DNA from: Saccopteryx bilineata
Lineage: Eukaryota; Chordata; Mammalia; Chiroptera; Emballonuridae
Length of the DNA: 64,000 nucleotides
Direction: 5' to 3'
Assembly (NCBI RefSeq): GCF_036850765.1
Contig: NC_089495.1
Span: 120,489,033 to 120,553,032 of the forward strand
In this document: positions 33,328-45,000 of the stretch, piece by piece
Position numbering within the stretch: the stretch's first letter is position 1
Layout: every line of letters begins with the position of its first letter
The notes under the pieces: model-generated
Seen by the model: only the letters and a program-made list of their open reading frames with translations
Databases searched by the model: none
Told to the model about the DNA's origin: nothing
Position numbers and translations under genes: made by a program

Positions 33328-36300
33328 CTAAATTAGGGAAAGACAAACATTTAAAAATTTTGTTAAATTCTTTTCCAGTTTATTTGGGGACCTTTATAAC
33401 GTTCTCATTCCTTCCCTGTGGGGTGTCTGCCCTCACTTAACAGTTTTTATCAGTAGCAACACCACAACTTAACAATGCAACAGATCTGTTTTGGAGTCAG
33501 TAATTTTGATTAATTCAATAATGTCTTACTCCAACTTCTGAAAGTTTCCCTTGGCCAACAAACCCAGCAATATAATAGTGTGCATAAAAACACAATGTAT
33601 CGTTTATACCTTTCGTCCTCGTCACTAGATGGCAGTGTGTCCACTTCTGAATCTTCTCTGACAAGGTTTGTTGAGCTCTGGTACAGAATTACCTCTGTAC
33701 CAGAGCTGGTAATTCTGGTACAGAATTCTGGGAAAAGAATTATTTTCAAATCAGATATGTATTAATTTTATTAAGCACTTTGCTTTCTCTAAGAACCTTT
33801 GAAATATACATATCATTTGAGTCCAAGAGAAGAGGTGCTATTTAAACATGAAATGTAGCAAGCCAATCAACTACTAGCACGTGTTCTCAATACCCACAGT
33901 ATTTCAGACTTCTATAATGTATTAGTGTCTTAGCACCAATGCACTCATTGTCACAATTTTCATTATATTTCATTCCTGTTCTGAAAATAATGAGACATCT
34001 CAACCTTTATAAACTTCAACAAATAAAAATCTGTTCAATTTTTTACCCAAGAAAATGTGAAAAAAAAAATTGTCAAGGGTGTAATGTATTTCAAATTCGA
34101 GGCTCCACTTGAAGTCTGGATTTCCTCTGCATTAACCTTTCTGTCTCCAGTGGAGAAGGCAGACTCGCGTCCCAAGGCGCTGTAACAAACCACAGAAGCC
34201 CCCGTGGCCCCAGACCGCCATCCACAGCGTCCGCACCTGATCTGTCTTCTGCTCTCGGCCCTCCTGGATGATTTTCATGTACTTCTCCAAAGGACTTTCA
34301 CCACAAACAGATTCATCTTTTATTTCTTGAACACTCATTTCTAATTTCTTCTCCAGTTTAATCTTCAATGACTCTTCACTCATCTGCTGTGAAACACATG
34401 GTCACCAAACAGGAAACAGACAAATACAGTTTAAAAGCGCACAGTAATATAACTTTAATCCTTTAAGTGAAATCTGCATGCCAGAAAATTATTTCCTTTT
34501 CTTTTTCACTGAAGTCATGCTACCATCAAAGGGGGACATATACGTGTCATCTCAATGTGTAAAGGGATTAATTTGTGTCCTGTGCATTACACAAAATCAA
34601 CCAGGAGCCGAAGGAACATTCATATGGAAGACTAATTTATGTAAGATTCAGCAGGCACGTGCAGTGGCCAGCGTCATCCATTTGTCTGGGACAGAATCAG
34701 GACATAGACGGCCAAAGAGAATCAGGCAGGTGGGGGCAATGAAGCCTGAGGAAGCCACCATGCACTGGCAGTCACCTCCCGGGGCTCTTCTGGTCCCAGC
34801 TGGCTGACGTGTGAACCCTATTTACTAAGGGGGGCCTATAGCGAAGCACAGTCCACCTCCTTAACGGGTGTGTTTTCAGGACCCGGTGGAAATGCGCGTA
34901 CAGGCTTGCAGAAGCTCACCTCTGCCGAGTCCTGGGGGGGGTGTGCGCAGCCCCTCGCAGCGTGCTTAAGCAAAGGAGAGGCTCAGGAAGCCTACGGCAG
35001 GCATTTAAGTTACCTGCTGCTCGGATACTAGGACACTCAAGGGACTCACCTCCCTGAGAGTACGGTACTTACTGAGGGTGGACCATGCAGAGGTTAGCAT
35101 AAGAAATTCAGTTACACCTACAATGATTACCCTCTCTTGATCCCGCTCTGACTCTGAGACACACTAGAGACTCACCTCCCTGAGAGTAAGGTACTTACTG
35201 AGGGTGGACCATGCAGAGCCTAGCATTGGGAATTCACTACATCTACAATGATTACCCTCTCTTTTTTTTTTTCGTATTTTTATGAAGCTGGAAACGGGGA
35301 GACAGTCAGACAGACTCCCGCCTGCGCTCGACCGGGATCCACCCGGTATGCCCACCAGGGGGCGACGCTCTGCCCACCAGGAGGCGATGCTCTGCCCACC
35401 AGGGGGCGATGCTCTGCCCAACCGGGGCGTCGCTCTGTTTCTACCAGAGCCACTCCAGCGCCTGAGGCAGAGGTCATGGAGCCATCCTCAGCGCCCGGGC
35501 CAACTTTGCTCCAATGGAGCCCTGTCTGCAGAGGGGAAGAAAGCGACAGGGAGGAAGGAGAGGGGGAAGGGTGGCACACACGCTTCTCCTGTGTGTCTTG
35601 GCCGGGAATCGAACCCAGGACTTCTGCACGCCAGGCCGACGCTCTAACACTGAGCCTACCGTCGAGGGCCTGATTACCCTCTCTTGATCCCACTTTTCTA
35701 GTTCTCTCTGTTCCCTTTTTAGAGGTTCTTGTTCACTCTGCCTTCTTTCTTCTCTCCGTTTTTCTATTTCTGGCAGCCTCCACATTTTTTCTTCTTCACT
35801 CTTGTCATCGTCAGTCTCTTCTCTGATTCGCTTATGATCTACACCTGAAGAGGCAGAAAATAAAGAGCAGCTTCCAGCATCAGTTTTTCAAACACAGGCA
35901 GTGCTGGTTCCCAGGGGCCCTGAGGGGATGCAGAGAGATGCTCGTGCTTAGCCGGCTGTGGCCTGCTGGTCCATGTTCACGGTCCCCCAGCCGCCAGCAC
36001 CCCTCATAGCATGCAACCCCTTTACTCCACTGAGATGCACACAGGTCACCCTCCCCATGGACACCTTCAATGGTCCTCCCCTCCGCAGCACACTTTCTCC
36101 TCTTCTTCACCGCCTGCTCCCTCCTTCATCCTTCCCAAGCCCTGCATTTCTACCTCTACAGTTGGTTGGTTATAACCCCTCCACGACCTTAGGGTTCTGA
36201 CCAAACCGTCAGTCCCTATTTACTGCCGCAGCCCTTTTAGAACTCTTCTGGTGACCCCCACAAAGGCGCCTGAGCCTCTGCTGCCCAGAATGGTATAAAA

Positions 36301-39300
36301 CCAGCCCATACGCCAACGGCCCCCAGCCAGCTCGCCATCATTCCTCACTTCCTCCAGGCTGGTCCCTTCCTGGGCTCAGCTACAGCCTCTGTCCTGATTA
36401 CGCCCACGTCTTTTCCTGGAGTCCTGATCTCTCTCCTAGCCTCACCGCATGTTTCTGATGGGTTTCCTGCCAGCGACACATGGAAGCCCTAGAACACCAG
36501 CTTCATACCTGAAGTTATCACTCCTGTGCCTTTACTTGTGCTCTTTCTACACTACGGTCACTAGGCCACCTGGGCGTACAGGTGCTAACGCCGCCTCCTG
36601 CTGCAATCTGACTCCGTATCAGCGTTTACCTGGAAGGCTGAAATAACCTAGTCCATGTTGTCCCTGACAGCACGGTCCCTGCATTCCAGCAACCGAGCCT
36701 CACCACAGCGCTCCCCTCCTCCTCTCCGAGACCTGCATCGGGGGCTGCTGCCTCTGCTCTGCACAGTCCACACCCACGGCACTCTAGAAGCTGACATCTG
36801 CCTTCTTCTTTCTGGAGTATCTTACTTACCTGGAGTATCACTTCCTTTTGCATCTGGACTACCGGTGGACGCCCTGCTGCCTGAGCACAGCTGGACTAGC
36901 GGCAGGCTGCCTGCTCCCTGAACACAGCTGGACTAGAGGCAGACGCCCTGCTCCCTGAGCACACCTGGACTAGAGGCAGATGCCCTGCTCCCTGAGCACA
37001 CCTGGACTAGAGGCAGATGCCCTGCTCCCTGAGCACAGCTGGACTAGCGGCAGGCTGCCTGCTCCCTGAACACAGCTGGACTAGAGGCAGACACCCTGCT
37101 CCCTGAGCACAGCTGGACTAGCGGCAGACACCCTGCTCCCTGAGCACAGCTGGACTAGAGACAGACACCCTGCTCCCTGAGCACAGCTGGACTAGCGGCA
37201 GACACCCTGCTCCCTAATCACACCTGGACTAGAGGCAGACACCCTGCTCCCTGAGCACAGCTGGACTAGAGGCAGACACCCTGCTCCCTGAGCACAGCTG
37301 GACTAGAGGCAGACACCCTGCTCCCTGAGCACAGCTGGACTAGAGGCAGACACCCTGCTCCCTGAGCACAGCTGGACTAGAGGCAGACACCCTGCTCCCT
37401 GAGCACAGCTGGACTAGAGGCAGACGCCCTGTTCCCTGAGCACAGCTGGACTAGAGGCAGATGCCCTGCTCCCTGAGCACACCTGGACTAGAGTAGAGGC
37501 AGATGCCCTGCTCCCTGAGCACAGCTGGACTAGAGGCAGACACCCTGCTCCCTGAGCACAGCTGGACTAGAGGCAGACACCCTGCTCCCTGAGCACAGCT
37601 GGACTAGAGGCAGACACCCTGCTCCCTGAGCACAGCTGGACTAGAGGCAGACACCCTGCTCCCTGAGCACAGCTGGACTAGAGGCAGACGCCCTGTTCCC
37701 TGAGCACAGCTGGACTAGAGGCAGATGCCCTGCTCCCTGAGCACACCTGGACTAGAGTAGAGGCAGATGCCCTGCTCCCTGAGCACACCTGGACTAGAGT
37801 AGAGGCAGATGCCCTGCTCCCTGATCACACCTGGACTAGAGGCAGACGCCCTGCTCCCTGAGCACAGCTGGACTAGAGGCAGACACCCTGCTCCCTGAGC
37901 ACAGCTGGACTAGAGGCAGACGCCCTGTTCCCTGATCACAGCTGGACTAGAGGCAGACGCCCTGCTCCCTGAGCACAGCTGGACTAGAGGCAGACTGCCT
38001 GCTCCCTGATCACAGCTGGACTAGAGGCAGACACCCTGCTCCCTTATCACACCTGGACTAGCGGCAGGCTTCCTGCTCCCTGAGCACAGCTGGACTAGCG
38101 GCAGACACCCTGCTCCCTGATCACAGCTGGACTAGCGGTGGACGCCCTGCTGCCTGAACACAGCTGGACTAGAGGCAGACAACCTGCTGCCCAAGCACAG
38201 CTGAACTAGCAGCAGATGACCTGCTCCCTGAGCACAGCTGGACTAGCGGCAGATGACCTGCTCCCTGAGCACAGCTGGACTAGAGGCAGATGCCCTGCTC
38301 CCTGAACACAGCTGGACTAGTGGCAGGCTCCCTGCTCCCTGATCACAGCTGGACTAGCGGCAGACTGCCTGCTCCCTGAGTACAGCTGGACTAGAGGCAG
38401 GCAGCCTGCTCCCTGAGCACAGCTGGACTAGTGGCAGACGCCCTGCTCCCTGAGCACAGCTGGACTAGAGGCAGATGCCCTGCTGCTCGAGCACAGCTGG
38501 ACTTCCCCTGCTTGGGCCTCTACTTTCACTCTCTCACTGGCCGGACACACCCCCTTCTCCCACCTCTCCCACAAAACCCTACTTCACACACCTCGTCTTG
38601 ACCATGCCTTTGATGGCATCCTTTTCTCTTGTTTGATTTAATGCAGCGGTTCCCAACCTGTAGGTCGTGACCCCGGCGGGGGTCGAACGACCAAAACACA
38701 GGGGTCACCTAAAGCAATGAGAATACATTCCGAATCATAACTGTAGCAAAATTACAGTTATGAAGTAGCCACCAAAATTGTTTTTTGGTTTGGCGTCACC
38801 GCAACATGAGGAACTGTATTGCGGGGTCACAGCATTAGAAAGGTTGAGAACCACTGATTTAATGTCATGTTTTGTACAGTAACATGCTGTGCAGGCTCGT
38901 AGCCGAGGAGCAATGGGCTACCACACGGCCTGGGTGTGCAGCAGGCTGCACCGTCTAGGTTTATGTAAGTGCCTCTATGACGGTCACACTTTGACGAGTC
39001 GCCGAAGCACACACTTCTCTGAATGCATCCCTGCTGTCAGGCGGCACATGCCTGCACTTCGTAGCTGCACAGCGACATACAGAAGCCTCTTGGATGTAAG
39101 AGCAAAGAAAAGCAGTGTTTCTCCTGGGCACCTCAAATACCAAGTTTCGGCCTCTCCCATCTCCCTTTGTTCCCAGACAAGGAGGGGAAATGACGACTAT
39201 AAGAGAGTATTTCAATGATCAAAGTGTGACCACTTACTTAATAAATTTAAAAGCCATTATAATTCCCATTACATCTCAGTGGTAGAAGACCTGTCTAAGT

Positions 39301-40763
39301 CTGTTTCCCTTATTCTGTTACATTATTTTTATTCCCTATTCACCCAGGTCTGTGCCACACAGCTGCCAGCACACCACTTCTGGGTGGCCAGCAGCCCTAC
39401 TCGGTACCTATCCCATCAGAGACCCTCGATGACTGCTGCTGACTCTCGGAATTGCCCACAGAAGCCCCGTGAAGCCAGGACTTGGGCTGGCTCCCTGCTG
39501 TATGCCCGGCTCCCAGCACAGCGCCAGCACAGCAAAGGTTCCTCAGCACGTCTCACGGAACGAGTGCTGTCCACGAGGATTTACTCTAAATCAGCAACTA
39601 CAACCCGTTCAAAGTCTCCTGCTTCTTTCAGTAATTCCTCATATTCCTGAGCATGCTGACTTAAACCAAGAAACTACTTACAAGAGGCTTTGCCTACGCG
39701 GGATTTGGGGGATGACAGAGCTGCCCAAACACTGGGAAAACAACAGCTTGACTTGAGCAATTTCTAGTTCGAGGCTTAAACTCTGTTTCAAGGAGCGAAG
39801 GACCTGGTGGGAACGAGGCTCTTGTCTCCCCTACAGCTTTCCTCCCGGCCCAGCCCCACTGGTGAGGACAGTGGGTAATATGGAGCAGAGACGAGGAAAG
39901 AGGAAGTGGGTCAGACCAGTCTGATGGCCAGTTTCCCTCCAGTCTCACCAGCTTTGCAATAATGGAAACGCAAAGCTGTTTCTGTCCTCATTTCTAAGAA
40001 AGACGTAATGAAGCAAAGGGACAGAAACAGATACCGCCCTGCCCAGTGGCTCAGTGGGCGGGAGCATCGTCCGGCACACCAAGGGTTCAAGTTTCATCTT
40101 GTGGCAGGGCACATTCAAGAACCAACCAACGGGCCCTGGCCGGTTGGCTCAGCGGTAGAGCATCGGCCTGGCGTGCAGAAGTCCCGGGTTCGATTCCCAG
40201 CCAGGGCACACAGGAGAAGCGCCCATCTGCTTCTCCACCCCTCCCCCTCTCCTTCCTCTCTGTCTCTCTCTTCCCCTCCCGCAGCTGAGGTTCCATTGGA
40301 GCAAAGATGGCCCGGGCGCTGGGGATGGCTCCTTGGCCTCTGCCCCAGGTGCTAGAGTGGCTCTGGTCGCAATAGAGCGACACCCCGGAGGGGCAGAGCG
40401 TCGCCCCCTGGTGGGTGTGCCGGGTGGATCCCGGTCGGGCGCATGCGGGAGTCTGTCTCTCCCGGTTTCTAGCTTCAGAAAAATACAAAAAAAATAATAA
40501 TAATAAAAATAAATAAAAATAAAGAACCAACCAACAAGTGCATAAATAAGTGCAATAACAAATCAATGTTTCTCTCTCTTCCTCTATAAAAAAAGCAATA
40601 AAAATTTTAAAAAATATATAAACTACAATCACATTGTAGATGTACAGTGTATACGGGTACTTACCATTGTTTGAATTTTACACTATGACTTCCCAAGATA
40701 GAACTGTTTTTGCAGAAGTTCTTTTTTTCTTTTTTTTTATTTATTCATTTTAGAAAGGAGAGG

Positions 40764-40806
<43 letters not shown>

Positions 40807-42003
40807 TAGAGAGAGAGAGAAGGGGGGGAGGAGCTGGAAGCATCAACTCCCATATGTGCCTTGACTAGGCAAGCCCAGGGTTTTGAACCGGCGACCTCAG
40901 CATTTCCAGGTCGACGCTTTATCCACTGCACCACCACAGGTCAGGCTTTGCAGAAGTTCTTAAGCAAAAAAGTAACTGCTCTGTTAGACTGTGGACAAGT
41001 AAAGAAAAAAATATTAAAAGTCACTGGCCCAAGAAGACTAAATGAGAAGACTTTCTTCACAGTTTTCTCCTCGGCACTGTCTTTACATATTCAAGTCGGG
41101 AGTTACTTCAGAAATGTCATTAGCACTGGTAATACCCCAATCCTGATGCTCGAATCATTTACGCTTACAGAAGGTCCTCCAACACACATGAAATAATGTA
41201 ATACAGGGCGGAGCCATGATCAGTGTGCACTCATGCCACCTGTTAGTTAAGGAAACTTACTTGGGGAGGGAGCAGCAGCACCCAGGCGAGGCGAGTTGCC
41301 AGCAGGATGGAGGCCATCCACATAGAACTGCTTTGGCATGTCCCCTGAATCTACATGAGGTACAGACAAGTGTCCCATGAGTCCTGAACAGCAGCAGCAA
41401 GAGAATGCGGTGCAGCGTGGGGGTAACTCATCACAGAGCACAGAAGTGCCAGCCTGAGCAACCAGGCCAGGCCTTGCCTTATGAACTCATTCTAAGGCAT
41501 TTTCAGCAGAACCAGTTGCCAATGTTCTCACTTCTCAAAGTGTTCATCAATTTTGAAGAATTAGATTTGTTTCCAAATCAGATTCATGACGCAACAGGAA
41601 AGTGACAGAAGAATTCACCTGGCTTGCTGATAATCACTTGAACTCCATTTAAATAGCAATGAGTTAACAAAGTTGTTCAAGTCAGTTGCAAAGAATTTAA
41701 AAATTTTACTAAGCCCTGACATTTAACTGTTACAAATATACTTTGCAACTTGGCAATGAAGCCGAAAGGCAGAACGACACGTTATACACAAGTATAAAGA
41801 CTTCCCATGCTGGAAGGAACCTGAGCGGACTGCTTTACATCCCCTTTCACACTTAAGCAGCCGGCGCCCAGGGAACAGTCTAAGGCAGACTGGTGGCCAG
41901 AGCCGGCCACCAGTCTGACAGTGAAGCTAACATATCCACCTTCAAGCTTTCACTGAGAATGGGCTTTCTAAACCCAAGGCTCTCGACAGAATCTGCACAA
42001 TTT

Positions 42004-42034
<31 letters not shown>

Positions 42035-45000
42035 CTGAAGCTGGAAACAGGGAGAGACAGTCAGACAGACTCCCGCATGCACCATGCACCCGACCGGGAT
42101 CCACCCGGCACACCCACCAGGGGCGATGCTCTGCCCACCAGGGGGCGATGCTTTGCCCCTCCGGGGCGTCACTCTGCCGCGACCAGAGCCACTCTAGCGC
42201 CTGGGGCAAAGGCCAAGGAGCCATCCCCAGCACCCGGGCCATCTTTGCTCCAATGGAGCCTTGGCTGCGGGAGGGGAAGAGAGAGACAGAGAGGAAAGCG
42301 CGGCGGAGGGGTGGAGAAGCAAATGGGCGCTTCTCCTGTGTGCCCTGGCCAGGAATCGAACCCGGGTCCTCCGCACGCTAGGCCGACGCTCTACCGCTGA
42401 GCCAACCAGCCAGGGCCCAGAATCTGCACAATTTAAAGAAAATAACTTAGCATCTTAGCATCTTCATATTCCATAAAAATAGGGGGAAAAGTTTAAAAAT
42501 CTTATTTTAAATAAAACATATTTTAAATCTTAGGCCATCCCAAACTTGGTAAATTAACGGTTCACTTGTGGGTTTAACTCCAACTTAGAAATTATTGGTT
42601 ATCCTAAAATTTTTTTAAAATGGAACTCAAATGTACCCCTGAAAATCTTTGTGATATAAAAACAAGGCAATATATCTATATTTATGGTTTTATCACAAAA
42701 TATAAATGTCCTAATTTGTAATTGATTTTTATAACAATCGATATTTCTCATCAAAGCGAAGTTTTCTACATTTTCAACTTATAAAAACCAGTACAGGTAC
42801 TTACATTTGAACTTACATCCAAAAGATGATCCAAACTCCTCATTATTCTTAAAAGATAGCTTATGTGGACTTGGAACTTCATTTCTGTCCTGAAGTTCAG
42901 TTTCTCTCTGATAAAGACTGGGTGGGAAGAATAAAGTTCATGAGTGTAAAGCTGTAATAACACAAAAACCAAGAGCACACAACGATGAAAAGCATCTTGT
43001 GACTTGAGAAAAACCCTTTAGAAAATGAACTGTGCTCACTGAGAATAAGGGCCACAGAGCACTGGGCACTCTCTGTGCACCGGGCAGCATTCTAAGCAAT
43101 TAAGCCATTAGCTCAGTGCCTCCTCAGAACCACCGTACACTGTGAGGCAGGGTGCTACCACTGTTAACACAGAATAATATTACACTCTCAGTGCTGTTTA
43201 TTTTACCAAGAACCATAAACATTTTTGAAAAACGCAAATTCTGGACACAGTGAGTACAAGTCAGAAATAATGCATGCAATACTACAAGCCCATGTGGATC
43301 AAGGTGCCCTAACTCACCGTGTGCTGTCCCATCTCTCCTCTTGGCTTTATCACAAGAGTGAGCAACATAAAAATATACATGGACACTGCATTGCATGCAC
43401 TAGGACCGTGGTAGGCACATGTGGCAGCTTCCACTCTGTACAGCAAGACTGAATGCAAACAGAAGTCCAACGTAGAGCCCAGAGCTAAGAATTCATCGTC
43501 TCCTACCTTAAGGATCAGGCACAGGAAGGAATACCACCTGTGACTTGAATCCCAGCCTGGGAGGCCCACCGCCAAGCTTCTAAGTCCATCTACTCCACCC
43601 TGCTGCAGCAGTCAGACCCTGCAACCCACTACCGCTTCGGAATCTCTTTCAATAGACCAATTCGAGTTTTGTTTGCTGAAATATTTTTATTTTATTTATT
43701 TGTTTGTTTATTTTTGACAGAGAGAGTCAGAGAGAGAGAGAGGGACAGATAGGGACAGACAGGAAGGGAGAGAGATGAGCAGCATCAATTCTTTGTTGCG
43801 GCACCTTATTCACTGATTGCTTTCTTTTTTTTTTTTCTGAAGCTGGAAACGGGGAGAGACAGTCAGACAGACTCCCGCATGCACCTGACCGGGATCCACC
43901 CGGCGCGCCCACCAGGGGTGATGCTCTGCCCACCAGGGGGCGATGCTCTGCCCCTCCGGGATGTCGCTCTGCCGCGACCAGAGCCACTCTAGCGCCTGGG
44001 GCAGAGGCCAAGGAGCCATCCCCAGCGCTCAGGCCATCTTTGCTCCAATGGAGCCTTGGCTGCGGGAGGGGAAGAGAGAGACAGAGAGGAGGGAGGGGGG
44101 TGGGGGGTGGAGAAGCAAATGGGCGCTTCTCCTATGTGCCCTGGCCGGGAATCAAACCTGGGTCCCCCGCACGCCAGGCCGACGCTCTACCACTGAGCCA
44201 ACCAGCCAGGGCTGATTGCTTTCTTATATGTGCCTTGACCGCAGGGCTCCAGCAGAGCGAGTGACCCCTGCTCAAGCCAGCGACCTATGGGCTCAAGCCA
44301 GCGACCATGGGGTCATGTCTATGACCCTGCACACAAGCTGGTGAGCCTGCGCTCAAGCCAGCGACCTTGGCATTTTGAAGCTGGTTCCTCTGCATCCCGG
44401 TCTGATGCTCTATCCACTGTGCCAATGCTTGGTCAGGCTGCCAAAACATTATTAAAATACCTTTCTAAAGATGTGTGAAACTCTGGCCGGTTAGCTCAGT
44501 GGTAGAGCGTCGGCCTGGCGTGCGGGGGACCTGGGTTCGATTCCCGGCCAGGGCACATAGGAGAAGCGCCCATCTGCTTCTCCACCCCCTCCTCCTTCCT
44601 CTCTGTCCCTCTCTTCCCCTCCTGCAGCCAAGGCTCCATTGGAGCAAAGATGGCCCGGGCGCTGGGGATGGCTCCTTGGCCTCTGCCCCAGGCACTAGAG
44701 TGGCTCTGGTCGCGGCAGAACGACGCCCCGGATGGGCAGGGCAGAGCATCGCCCCTGGTGGGCGTGCCGGGTGGATCCCAGTCAGGCGCATGCGGGAGTC
44801 TGTCTGACTGTCTCTCCCCGTTTCCAGCTTCAGAAAAATACAAACAAAAAAAAGAAGTGTGAAACTATTTCAAGTTTAAAAATAAACTCAATTTCCTTTC
44901 ACAGATTTTGAATACTGCTTATCTTTATTCACTGTGTCTCTTCATGGCACTATGACGATGCTTATTGATACCATAGTGCGTATTCTATACATCAGGTTTA

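Noticed and set aside
32727..33440. Plus-strand ORFs of 85-145 codons
   Set aside because: They are the antisense shadow of the STMN1 pseudogene and OFD1 exon 23.
36886..38505. CRISPR-like array
   Set aside because: Units are contiguous, with no unique spacers of constant length, in mammalian intron DNA.
40131..40205. tRNA genes (boxes A and B in many places)
   Set aside because: They are heads of SINEs with tails and target duplications; none folds as an isolated intact tRNA gene by eye.
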